From Betaproteobacteria bacterium (GTDB taxonomy: Bacteria; Pseudomonadota; Gammaproteobacteria; Burkholderiales; SG8-41): 57,226 bases of DNA. Both the position numbers and the translations under genes were made by a program. Positions 1-7,028 of the stretch are shown in pieces. The stretch lies in assembly GCA_016192825.1 (NCBI GenBank), contig JACPTK010000080.1, positions 1-57,226 of the forward strand. Reading direction: 5' to 3'. Under the pieces are notes generated by a model. That model ran no database searches. It saw only the letters and a program-made list of their open reading frames with translations, and was not told the origin of the DNA. Numbering within the stretch: position 1 is the stretch's first letter; the number at the start of each line of letters is the position of its first letter.

Positions 1-98
1 AAATACCAACGCCCCGGTGTTGCCCGACTCCCGTGCCCCAGCGCCTCCACCATCTTCTCGGCATAGCGTTCGAATCGCGATTCCACGCCGCTACCCAT
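1..98 (-). pseudogene. IS701-like transposase, N-terminal part (runs off the window)
   Basis: A reading frame starts at an ATG at 98 after a good GGAGGTGG ribosome binding site and runs off the left edge. Its 32 residues (FERYAEKMVEALGH at positions 9-22) resemble the opening of IS701/DDE transposases, where a short helix ends in ALGHADR. After GH the match is poorer (GSRATPGRWYF), so the gene may already be degraded or simply divergent. It fits the mobile-element character of the next kilobase. The family call rests on a short stretch only; it could be another DDE transposase. Confidence 0.4.
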
Positions 99-200
99 CG
101 TCCACCTCCACAGTTACGATGAACACCTCGCGACGGTACCATGATCGATAACACAGTACAATTAAACACCCAGGCCCATGCGGCTGTCATCCCTTTACGG

Positions 201-297
201 GGCAATGGAAAAAGGGGTGCGTCCCCTTTATCACGCGGTCGGGCAATGGAAAAAGGGGTGCGTCCCCTTTATCACGGTCCCCTTTATACGGCCCCTT
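201..297. repeat. AAAGGGG/CCCCTTT palindromic repeat cluster
   Basis: A 35-bp unit beginning GGCAATGGAAAAAGG occurs twice, at 201-235 and 242-276, without a visible mismatch. Each copy contains the inverted repeat AAAGGGG-TGCGT-CCCCTTT (first copy 211-229). Two further CCCCTTTAT half-units follow at about 279-300. Palindromes of this kind are typical of REP-like elements mobilised by Y1 (RAYT) transposases, but no such gene is in the window, so that link is inferred. Confidence 0.7.
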
Positions 298-299
298 TA

Positions 300-358
300 T
301 CATGCAAGCGCGGGCCGCTTGCGGATTGTCGTCTTGGAACCGCCGGTTAGACGGTAAC
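300..358 (-). other. Probable truncated integron attC site (3' end of cassette)
   Basis: Read on the minus strand, the end of the DUF2442 gene (stop codon included) forms GTCTAAC, a perfect R'' core (RYYYAAC). It is followed by a 5-base spacer and GTTCCAAG, which matches an L''-type box. After about 20 bases comes a palindromic stretch (CAAGCG...CGCTTG) ending in CTTG, as in an attC hairpin. The expected GTTRRRY (R') is missing; AAAGGGG-type repeats begin there instead. A matching GTTAGAC lies at the other side of the two-gene unit (858-870 on the plus strand as GTCTAAC). The motifs are seen directly; the attC function is inferred. Confidence 0.5.
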
Positions 359-607
359 TGCTACGCGCTCGCGAAGAAACTCTGGCGCGAAGTCCGCACC
401 GTTAGGCCACGTGAGCGTATGGTAAGCAACCGAAAAGCGTTTGAACTGCTCGATGTCTCGAAGCGGGCCAAAGATGGGCCCGTCGAGTTCAGCGGAGAGA
501 TCTACTTCTCCGGCAGCGCCATCGCTGAACTTAACCCATACCACGTAGTCCCGAACGTACCGCGCTTCAAGAACATGAAGAAACATAGCGTCACTCCAAT
601 GGATCAA
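347..607 (-). CDS. DUF2442 domain protein (possible antitoxin-like partner)
   Basis: An 86-residue protein with the compact DUF2442 pattern: an opening YVVWVKFSDG beta-strand region, then D-x-S, a PIFGPLRD-type segment and the closing WPNGADFAPEFL typical of the family. It lies downstream of, and overlaps by 17 bases, the DUF4160 gene. That pairing is common in bacteria and often suspected to be a toxin–antitoxin-like unit, though no biochemical role is established to my knowledge. Its stop codon lies inside a 13-base inverted repeat that looks like an integron core site, so the pair may have travelled as a gene cassette. Confidence 0.75.
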   Translation of the reverse strand: MIHWSDAMFLHVLEARYVRDYVVWVKFSDGAAGEVDLSAELDGPIFGPLRDIEQFKRFSVAYHTLTWPNGADFAPEFLRERVAVTV

Positions 608-848
608 TGGTTTTCAACGGCTGCTTGCTTTGCGCAAGAGACCAGTCTGCGGCGAGTTCTGCCTTATGTAAAGAGTACCACTCCATAACCAAATTCAGGG
701 CGCGACGTGGGAATTTTCCGGTTACCACACCCGTTTCGATCTCGACAGTGATTTCAAACTCGGCGTACTCTGCGTGAAAATGCGGCGGCGCGTGATCTCG
801 GTAGTACATGTAGATCACGATCCCGAGAAAGCGACAGAGTTCTGGCAC
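591..848 (-). CDS. DUF4160 domain protein
   Basis: An 85-residue protein with the DUF4160 hallmark MYYRDHAPPHFHAEY near residues 14-28, followed by a basic segment and a helical WSLAQSKQPLKTIDPLE tail. This family is nearly always encoded just upstream of DUF2442, as here, with a 17-base overlap that suggests translational coupling. Function is unknown; a toxin–antitoxin-like or cassette stabilisation role is a guess from gene context. The ATG at 848 lies only 10 bases from the inverted-repeat core site at 858-870. Confidence 0.8.
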   Translation of the reverse strand: MPELCRFLGIVIYMYYRDHAPPHFHAEYAEFEITVEIETGVVTGKFPRRALNLVMEWYSLHKAELAADWSLAQSKQPLKTIDPLE

Positions 849-857
849 GGTCTATCC

Positions 858-870
858 GTTACCGTCTAAC
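858..870 (-). other. Probable integron recombination core site (G/TTAGAC)
   Basis: On the minus strand this reads GTTAGACGGTAAC, beginning with the core GTTRRRY at which integron integrases cut. The exact inverse copy is at 346-358, so a 13-base perfect inverted repeat frames the DUF4160/DUF2442 pair. The integrase remnant to the right points away from the cassette, which is the orientation seen in integrons. This is a motif match; no recombination evidence is available. Confidence 0.5.
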
Positions 871-976
871 GTATAGTGAACTTCCGATAAGTCGTTTATT
901 AGACACCCGAGCTTACCCCGTGTCATCCCGCTCCCGGAATCAAGCGTCTATTGGAGTGCGCGTGTGTCCAGTAGCC

Positions 977-1114
977 ATGATCTACACGCACGTGCTGAAC
1001 AAGGGCGGGCGAGGGGTGAAGAGCCCGCTCGACTCGGGCGCTGTGGCCGGCCAGCCGCCGGTCGCGCGGGATGTCGTGGCGGAATACCGGGTTCAATCGT
1101 CTCCGCGCTGTTAA
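977..1114 (+). pseudogene. Integron integrase (IntI), C-terminal remnant
   Basis: The stretch starting at 977 encodes MIYTHVLNKGGRGVKSPLD, which closely matches the C-terminus of IntI integrases and includes the nucleophilic tyrosine of tyrosine recombinases. Upstream, the expected LGHSDVSTT segment is only partly recognisable at DNA level (GTGTCCA before the ATG, shifted by one base). All N-terminal and core catalytic sequence is gone. The fragment reads away from the possible cassette at 346-870, as intI does relative to its array. After the matching part the frame runs on through unrelated sequence to a TAA at 1112-1114. Confidence 0.65.
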
Positions 1115-1210
1115 AGGGGGCAGGCTCGATTGAATGTTGAAGTTCTTGGCGGCCCTGGCGTCTTGCTTGGCGGTTCAAGCTTTTCGTCACTGCGTTGCCG
1201 CGCTACTTCG

Positions 1211-1708
1211 TCACAGAATAAAACTCACCGAGCCCATCGACCCCAGCTCCATCGCGTCGATCACCGCGTCGCGCTTCGAGATCTTCAGCTTCCCGCCCTC
1301 GACCCGCAGCTCGTAGCGGTAGTGCCCGACGTACGGGCGCACGTTCCCGTCGCGCCGGAAGCGGTGCACGGCGAAGTTGGCCTCGACCTTCAGCGTCGCG
1401 CCATTGCGCTCCACAATGCGCACGTTCGAGATCATGCGGCGCGTGCGCGAGGGAGGGTACTCGGCGTGAGCGCTCTTGTCTTTCAGCCGCGTAACGCGCG
1501 CGCGGATGCGGCGGATGTCATCGGCAACGATGAACAGCGTGTCTTTCGAATCCGCATCGGGACGGTCGTTGGAAGGCACGCGGTAGACCGCGTCGTCGGT
1601 GAGCAGCTTCAGCCAGTCGTCGAGCCGCCAGGCGTCGAGCAGGGAGGCTTCCTCGTAGAGGAAGTCCTCCACTTGCTGGCGAGTTACTTGGTCGTGAGCT
1701 TTTTTCAC
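1211..1708 (-). CDS. Aromatic ring-hydroxylating dioxygenase, beta subunit
   Basis: A 165-residue protein of the SnoaL-like/ring-hydroxylating beta fold, the usual size for this subunit. The N-terminal helix (VEDFLYEEASLLDAWRLDDW) and the following LLTDDAVYRVP strand are typical of benzoate/toluate-type beta subunits, which are structural and help hold the alpha3-beta3 hexamer. It lies just downstream of the alpha subunit (1822-3123) on the same strand, so the two form one terminal oxygenase. The start used is a GTG at 1708. The 113-bp gap to the alpha gene is filled by a CAGCTAC heptad array. No ferredoxin or reductase gene is adjacent. Confidence 0.88.
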   Translation of the reverse strand: MKKAHDQVTRQQVEDFLYEEASLLDAWRLDDWLKLLTDDAVYRVPSNDRPDADSKDTLFIVADDIRRIRARVTRLKDKSAHAEYPPSRTRRMISNVRIVERNGATLKVEANFAVHRFRRDGNVRPYVGHYRYELRVEGGKLKISKRDAVIDAMELGSMGSVSFIL

Positions 1709-1720
1709 TTTGTTCGGTCG

Positions 1721-1812
1721 TCAGCTACCAGCTTCCAGCTACCAGCTACCAGCTATCAGCCAATTCGCAGTCCCGATACAAGCTGACGGCTGGCGGCTCG
1801 TAGCTGACAGCT
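1721..1812. repeat. Heptad repeat array (CAGCTAC type), inverted pair
   Basis: The left arm is a run of CAGCTAC/CAGCTTC units with 7-base period (about 1724-1760). The right arm (about 1779-1812) contains AGCTGAC/GGCTGGC-type units that can pair with it. It fills the gap between the two dioxygenase subunit genes. It belongs to the window-wide family of 7-base arrays. Confidence 0.7.
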
Positions 1813-1821
1813 GAGCGCGCG

Positions 1822-3123
1822 TTATCCTGCGCGCTCGATGTGCATAAGCTTATCCCACTGCGTCCAGAATCCCCGCAGGTGCGGCTCATCGGTGTTCAAC
1901 TGCTCGCCTTCCTTCGCCATGCCGCGGGTCACTTCCATCCACGGCACCTCGCGGTGCGTGGCGAGACTGGCTTGCAGTGACTCCAGCACTTCGATGTCGT
2001 CCGGGGTGGCGAACCCGCCTGGCCCGTAGAAAGTGAGAAAGCTGTCGAGGCGGACCGCGCGGGCGGTGGGGGATTCCTCCACCGGCCCCAGCGCCCAGGC
2101 GAGCACGCGCATGCGATCGGGCGCCAGCGGGTAATACGTGCGGATGGTGACCGAGGATCCGTCGTTGATGAAGAGATTGGGGAAGATGAGCAGGTTGCGG
2201 TTGGTGTCGGCGACTCGCGTTGCGCGCGCTTCGCCCAGGCGGGCAACCAGTTCCGCGCGGATGCGCTCGATCTCGGGCTTCGCCGCCTCGCCATAGATCG
2301 GAATCCAGCAGGCGACCGGCCGTCCGCGGAAGTTCACGTTGTCGGTGCAGCCGTGGTCGTTGCCGAGCACCTTGCCCACGCCATGGCCGGGGAGCAGGTA
2401 GCCCCGCTCGGGACGCTTCATCTCGACGCCCGAGTTTCTCAAATAGGCCAGCCAGGAACCGTGGACGGACAGCAGGTGGTAGTCGTCGAAGCTGTTTTCC
2501 GTCAGGAATTTCCAGTTGGCGCGGATTTCATAGTCCTGAACGCCCTGGATCACCTCCATCTGCCCTGAGGGGGACTGGTCCACGACGAGGTCGATGTATT
2601 CCTTCGCGCCGGCGAGGTACTCCTCAAGCGGCACCGCCTTCGGGTCGAAATTGAGGAAAACGAATCCGCGGTAGCTCGCCACCTTCGGCGGCTCCTTCAG
2701 GCCGAAATCGCTTTTCCGGAAACTCGGCGGAAACGCGTCCTGGCCGGGGACGCCGTCGAGTTCCCCGTCGCGGTTGTAGCTCCAGCCGTGGTAGAAGCAG
2801 GTGTGGCTCTTCGCGTTGCCCTCGGCCTCGCGGCAGACGATGGCGCCGCGGTGGCGGCAGGTGTTGAGAAACACCCGGATCCGGCTCTTGCTGTCGCGGC
2901 AAAAGATGACGGGCCGGTCGGCGACGATGCGGGTCCGGAAGTCGCCGGGCGCCCGGACCTCGGATTCGTGGCCCACGTAGATCCAGCAGACGTCGAATAT
3001 CCTGCGCCGCTCGAGTTCCAGGATCTGCGGATCCATCAGCGTCGCGCGGTTCACCCGGAAGCGGTGCGCCTCCGGCTCGTTTATGACGTAGGGGCGGTTA
3101 TCCACAGTGTTCGATTTCTGCAT
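1822..3123 (-). CDS. Aromatic ring-hydroxylating dioxygenase, alpha subunit (Rieske)
   Basis: A 433-residue alpha subunit of a Rieske non-heme iron oxygenase. The [2Fe-2S] ligands are C89-x-H91 (TCRHRG) and C109-x2-H112 (CFYHGWSY), in the usual N-terminal domain. The catalytic domain shows NSFDDYHLLSVH, where the two histidines bind the mononuclear iron and the aspartate bridges electron transfer between subunits. Length and the partner beta subunit (1211-1708) point to a benzoate/cumate/halobenzoate-type dioxygenase adding O2 to a ring; the exact substrate cannot be read from sequence. It is divergent from the Bug receptor gene at 3342, so both may share the 218-bp control region. Confidence 0.92.
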   Translation of the reverse strand: MQKSNTVDNRPYVINEPEAHRFRVNRATLMDPQILELERRRIFDVCWIYVGHESEVRAPGDFRTRIVADRPVIFCRDSKSRIRVFLNTCRHRGAIVCREAEGNAKSHTCFYHGWSYNRDGELDGVPGQDAFPPSFRKSDFGLKEPPKVASYRGFVFLNFDPKAVPLEEYLAGAKEYIDLVVDQSPSGQMEVIQGVQDYEIRANWKFLTENSFDDYHLLSVHGSWLAYLRNSGVEMKRPERGYLLPGHGVGKVLGNDHGCTDNVNFRGRPVACWIPIYGEAAKPEIERIRAELVARLGEARATRVADTNRNLLIFPNLFINDGSSVTIRTYYPLAPDRMRVLAWALGPVEESPTARAVRLDSFLTFYGPGGFATPDDIEVLESLQASLATHREVPWMEVTRGMAKEGEQLNTDEPHLRGFWTQWDKLMHIERAG

Positions 3124-3341
3124 CGCACGCGCGCGTTGAACGGCGACTCCTGGGAATGCCGGCTCCGAAACCCCGATTCGCCTGTTCGAACGCGCGCAGT
3201 TAAAGCGGCGCCGCGCGTGCGTCCGCGTTTAATGGAAGTTTTGTCGCAACAGTGCGGTCTTGTCAATCACACCCTGCGGATTCCGGCCAATTTCTGCATA
3301 ATAGGGCCTAACCAAAACAATCATTGTCGAAGGAGGGGTTC

Positions 3342-4343
3342 ATGATTACCGGTCGAATGACAGCCCGGATGGGTTTTCGCTTTGCGCAGGCCGTGGCAGG
3401 CGCCGCGGCGATCTGCCTTGCCAACGCCGCCGCCGCGCAGGGCGACGCGTTCCCGACCAAGACCGTGCAGTTCGTGGTGGCGTATTCGCCAGGCACCGGC
3501 GCCGACATCCTCGCCCGCCTGTTGGGCCCCAGGCTGGCGGAGCGCTGGAAAACGAGCGTGGTCACCGAAAACCGGGTAGGGGCGACCGGCACCATTGCAT
3601 CCGCCGTCGTAGCGAAAGCCGCGCCGGACGGGCACACGTTGCTCTTTATCGCGACCTCGTTCGGCACGACGCCGGCGCTGCGTCGAATTCTGCCGTTCGA
3701 CCCCGTGGAGAGCTTCGCGCCGGTGGCGCTGTTCGCCACCAGCGGGCTGGGCGTGGTCGTGCATCCGCAGCTGCCGGTGAAGACGCTGCGCGATTTCATC
3801 AACCTGGCCAAGCGCCGCCCCGGAGAGCTCCATTATTCGTCGCCCGGCGTTGGCGGCCCGCAACACCTCTCCATGGAATTGCTCAAGCTCGAGACCGGCA
3901 TCAACATCGTCCACGTGCCGTACAAGGGATTTGCCGGAGCGGTTGCGGACGCGATGGCGGGTCACGTGCAGGCGATGGTCTCGGCGCTGCAGAGCGCGCA
4001 CTCGCACGTGAGCAACGGGCGGCTGCGCATGCTGGCGGTGATGAGCGGGGAGCGATCGGACGCGTTTCCCGGCGTCCCGACGATGAAGGAACTGGGGTTT
4101 CCCAGCCTGGAGATCTATACCTGGTACGGGGCGTTCGCGCCGGCCGGCACGCCGGCATCGACGGTATCCAGGATCAACTCGGACATCAACGCGCTGCTCA
4201 ATCTGCCGGAGATACGCGCAACGATGGAAACGATGGGAATGAACCCGGCCGGCGGCCCGCCTGATCGTCTGGGAAATCTCGTCAAGAGCGAGGTCGTGCG
4301 CTGGAAGCGGGTGGTTGCGGCGGCGAAGATCAAGGCCGACTAA
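3342..4343 (+). CDS. Bug/TctC-family extracytoplasmic solute receptor
   Basis: A 333-residue periplasmic binding protein of the tripartite tricarboxylate transporter receptor family, with a signal peptide (hydrophobic AQAVAGAAAICLANAAAA). Family marks are the FVVAYSPGTGADILAR segment near the mature N-terminus, the DGHTLLF strand and HVPYKGFAGAVADAMAGHV in the ligand cleft. The start was set at the ATG at 3342 because AGGAGGGG (3331-3338) sits just before it; an upstream TTG frame has no such site. No TctA/TctB membrane genes are nearby, as is usual for the expanded orphan Bug receptors of Burkholderiales. Ligand probably an aromatic or other carboxylate, by context. Confidence 0.93.
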   Translation: MITGRMTARMGFRFAQAVAGAAAICLANAAAAQGDAFPTKTVQFVVAYSPGTGADILARLLGPRLAERWKTSVVTENRVGATGTIASAVVAKAAPDGHTLLFIATSFGTTPALRRILPFDPVESFAPVALFATSGLGVVVHPQLPVKTLRDFINLAKRRPGELHYSSPGVGGPQHLSMELLKLETGINIVHVPYKGFAGAVADAMAGHVQAMVSALQSAHSHVSNGRLRMLAVMSGERSDAFPGVPTMKELGFPSLEIYTWYGAFAPAGTPASTVSRINSDINALLNLPEIRATMETMGMNPAGGPPDRLGNLVKSEVVRWKRVVAAAKIKAD

Positions 4344-4415
4344 ACCCCCGCCGCGGCGTTGTCTCGTGCCAGCGACTGGGGTGGCGGGGGTTTAGCAACG
4401 AAGATCGGAACAGTA

Positions 4416-6104
4416 ATGAACAGAAGAGCAGGCACGACGAATCACGAATCACGAATCACGACCCACGACTCCAGAGCAAAGCGCGGCTACGCGGATCTCC
4501 AGGAGCACCTGGAGGCGCTGAAGAAGCGCGGGCTGCTGCTCACCGTCGACCGGCCGGTCGACAAGGACTCGGAGCTGCACCCGCTGGTGCGCTGGCAGTA
4601 CGTCGGCGGCATCGAGGAGCACGAGCGCAAGGCGTTCCTGTTCACCCACGTGGTGGACGGGCGCGGCCGCCAGTACAAGTTCCCCGTGGTGGTCGGTGCC
4701 TATGCCGGCAACCGCGCGATCTACTGCATCGGCATGCGCGCGAAACCCGAGCAGGTCCAGTCCAAGTGGGACCACGCCATTGCCAATCCGGTCCGTCCGC
4801 GCGTCGTCAAGAAAGCGCCGTGTCAGGAGGTTGTAATCAAGGGCGCCGCGCTGAAAGGCGAGGGCAACGGCCTCGACAGCCTGCCGATCCCGGTTTCGAC
4901 GCCGGGCTTCGACAGCGCGCCGACGTTGACCGCGACCAACGTGATCACCCGGGACCCGGAAACCGGGATCCAGAACCACGGCACCTACCGCGCGGGCCTC
5001 AAGGCGCCCGACCGCTGCGTGGTGCGCATGGCGACCCGCACGGGCGGGGCGGGCGGCTACCGCCACTATCTCAAGCACCAGAGGCGCGGCGACAAGACGA
5101 TGCCGTGCGCCATCGTGCTCGGCGCGCCGCCGTGCGTCGCGTTCGTCGCGCCGATGAAGCTGCCGCTGGACCTCGACGAGATCGGCGTGGCGGGCGCGGT
5201 CGCGGAACGGCCGATCAACGTGGTTCGGGCAAAAACCGTGGACTTGCTGGTGCCGGCTGAAGCCGAGATCGTGATTGAGGGGCTGATCGACACCCAGTAC
5301 CTGGAGCCCGAAGGCCCCTTCGGGGAGTCGCACGGGCACGTCGCGCTCGAGGAATTCAACATGCCGATGCGGGTGACCGCGATCACCCACCGCCGCAACG
5401 CGATCGTCGCCTCCTACCTGAGCCAGGTGACGCCGAGCGAATCGAGCGCCATCAAGCGCGTCTCGTACGAGCCGATGTTCCTCTCGCACCTGCGTAACAC
5501 GCTGGGGGTGTGCGGGGTGAAGCGGGTCACGCTGCACGAGCGCATGACCGCGCTGCGGCGCATCGCCATCGTCACGGTGGAGAAGGGCACGCCGCGCACC
5601 GAGGTCTGGCGGGCGCTGACGGGGGCGTCCAGCTTCAAGGCCGACTGCGGCAAAATCTGCATCGCGGTCAACGAGGACATCGACCCCGATAACTCGGACG
5701 CGCTCTTCTGGGCGATCGCCTTCCGCATGGATCCGTCGACCGACCTGCAGGTGCTCAACTACCGCAGCCCGGGCCACGGTCCCGAGCGCGAGCACGAAGC
5801 GGAACGCGAGGACGCGACCCTGCTCATGGACGCCACGTTGAAGGAGGACCTGCCGCCGCTCGCGCTGCCCAGGCAGGAATACATGGAGCGGGCGCGCAAG
5901 GTATGGGAGGCGCTCGGGCTGCCGAAGCTGCGCCCGCAGTCGCCGTGGTTCGGCACGGCCGCGGGCGGGGACTGGCTGCCGTACTGGGAGGCGGCGGCAC
6001 AGCGCGCCGCGCAGGGACGCTACCTCGAGAACGGGCGCATCAGCGAGAAGCTGAGACGCAAGGGGCTCAAGCCGGAGACGCGCTTTCGCCCTGACAAACC
6101 GTGA
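4416..6104 (+). CDS. UbiD-family decarboxylase
   Basis: A protein of about 562 residues of the UbiD family, enzymes that use prenylated FMN for reversible (de)carboxylation of aromatic or alpha,beta-unsaturated acids. Visible features are ELHPLVRWQY near the N-terminus, the central EGPFGESHGHVA motif with the conserved glutamates, and a C-terminal SPWFGTAAGG region. No UbiX prenyltransferase gene is in the window. The start is uncertain: the ATG at 4416 includes a stretch encoded by a TCACGAA heptad array (residues NHESRITTHDSR), and family similarity only begins at GYADLQEHL. There is no ATG between the array and that point, so the repeat may truly be translated. Likely removes a carboxyl group in the surrounding catabolic pathway. 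Confidence 0.88.
   Translation: MNRRAGTTNHESRITTHDSRAKRGYADLQEHLEALKKRGLLLTVDRPVDKDSELHPLVRWQYVGGIEEHERKAFLFTHVVDGRGRQYKFPVVVGAYAGNRAIYCIGMRAKPEQVQSKWDHAIANPVRPRVVKKAPCQEVVIKGAALKGEGNGLDSLPIPVSTPGFDSAPTLTATNVITRDPETGIQNHGTYRAGLKAPDRCVVRMATRTGGAGGYRHYLKHQRRGDKTMPCAIVLGAPPCVAFVAPMKLPLDLDEIGVAGAVAERPINVVRAKTVDLLVPAEAEIVIEGLIDTQYLEPEGPFGESHGHVALEEFNMPMRVTAITHRRNAIVASYLSQVTPSESSAIKRVSYEPMFLSHLRNTLGVCGVKRVTLHERMTALRRIAIVTVEKGTPRTEVWRALTGASSFKADCGKICIAVNEDIDPDNSDALFWAIAFRMDPSTDLQVLNYRSPGHGPEREHEAEREDATLLMDATLKEDLPPLALPRQEYMERARKVWEALGLPKLRPQSPWFGTAAGGDWLPYWEAAAQRAAQGRYLENGRISEKLRRKGLKPETRFRPDKP
4437..4474. repeat. Heptad repeat array (TCACGAA type), inside a reading frame
   Basis: Units AATCACG repeat three times and then drift to ACCCACG and ACTCCAG, all with a 7-base period. 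The array lies between the only plausible ATG and the first conserved codons of the UbiD-family gene, so it either codes for an N-terminal tail or marks an annotation problem at the start. Confidence 0.75.
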
Positions 6105-6208
6105 GTCGCAGGTCGCGGCTCGCGGTTCGTGGCGGAATTTGATCGTTTGCGGTTCGGCTAGCGCGGTAACTGCACACCACCCGCGACCCGCCAGTCACGA
6201 GCCACGCC
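6103..6208. repeat. Heptad repeat arrays between convergent ubiD-like and Sir2 genes
   Basis: From the TGA of the UbiD-family gene onward the sequence runs GTGAGTCGCAGGTCGCGGC with a 7-base rhythm (6103-6134). The mirror-image CCCGCGACCCGCCAGTCACG (6180-6199) leads into the Sir2 gene end. The two arms can pair as a long imperfect hairpin between convergent genes, and may also act as a terminator. Confidence 0.5.
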
Positions 6209-6955
6209 TCATCCCGGAAGCTGCCCGAGCAGCTTCCGCATCGTCTCCCCGATCGGCTCCCGGATCACGATGTCGGCGAGATCGTCGAGCGGCGTCGGCT
6301 GGGCGTTGACGATGACCAGGCTCGCGCCCGAACGCTTCGCGAGGACCGGAATGGACGCCGCCGGCTCCACGACGAGCGAGGAGCCGATCGCGATGAAAAG
6401 GTCCGCTTCCTGGGTCACCTCGGTCGCCCGCCGCATTTCATGCTCCGGCATCGCCTGGCCGAAGGAGATGGTGCGCGCCTTGATCGGCCCGCCGCAGGCG
6501 TCGCATTCCGGAGCATCGTCCCCCTTTTCGACGCGGGCGATGATCTCGGAGGTAGGCCATTCCTTCCAGCAGTGCTGGCACGCCGCGGTGCGGTTGGTGC
6601 CGTGCAACTCGATCACGTTGACGTTGCCAGCGTCGTGGTGCAGCCCGTCGATGTTCTGCGTGATGACGGTGGTGATGTGGCCGCGGCGCTGGAGCTCGGT
6701 GATGATGAGATGCCCGTCGTTGGGTTTTGCAGCCCCGCAACGATGGTACATCCTCACGCCGCGCTGCCAGGCGCGCACCCGCGCCTCGCGGCTCGCCATG
6801 AAGTCCTGGTAGTAGACCGGCGTCTCGGTATTCCACACGCCCTGGGGCCCGCGGAAATCGGGGATGCCGCTCTCGGTGCTGATGCCCGCGCCGGTGAACG
6901 CCACGCCGCGCTCCGCCGCGCGCACCAGCGCGCCGAACTTCTTCAGGTCATCCAT
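6209..6955 (-). CDS. Sir2-family NAD-dependent protein deacylase
   Basis: A 248-residue sirtuin. NAD-binding motifs GAGISTESGIPDFRG (from residue 22) and TQNID (99-103) are intact. The catalytic base is H118 in ELHGT, and a structural zinc site is formed by C126/C129 (CQHC) and C151/C154 (CDAC). The enzyme removes acyl groups from lysines, giving O-acyl-ADP-ribose and nicotinamide. In bacteria one well-known target is acetyl-CoA synthetase. It lies amid catabolic genes but transcribed independently of ubiD (convergent), so it could control acyl-CoA forming enzymes there; that is inference. Confidence 0.93.
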   Translation of the reverse strand: MDDLKKFGALVRAAERGVAFTGAGISTESGIPDFRGPQGVWNTETPVYYQDFMASREARVRAWQRGVRMYHRCGAAKPNDGHLIITELQRRGHITTVITQNIDGLHHDAGNVNVIELHGTNRTAACQHCWKEWPTSEIIARVEKGDDAPECDACGGPIKARTISFGQAMPEHEMRRATEVTQEADLFIAIGSSLVVEPAASIPVLAKRSGASLVIVNAQPTPLDDLADIVIREPIGETMRKLLGQLPG

Positions 6956-7003
6956 TGCGCCAGGATAGACAATAGACAGGATTCGAACCGAAATTCAAAA
7001 GCA

Positions 7004-7028
7004 AATAGACAGGATAATCCTGTCTATT
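7004..7028. repeat. 25-bp perfect palindrome at the end of the bicupin gene
   Basis: AATAGACAGGAT and its exact complement ATCCTGTCTATT are separated by a single A. The bicupin gene's TAG stop lies inside the right arm. A partial extra copy (CAATAGACAGGATT) is at 6969-6982. It may act as a terminator or an mRNA-stabilising stem for the minus-strand transcript, or be a dispersed repeat. Confidence 0.7.

Noticed and set aside
920-1114. Intact small gene of 64 codons
   Set aside because: Only the IntI-like C-terminal part is recognisable; the rest is unrelated, so it is treated as a remnant.
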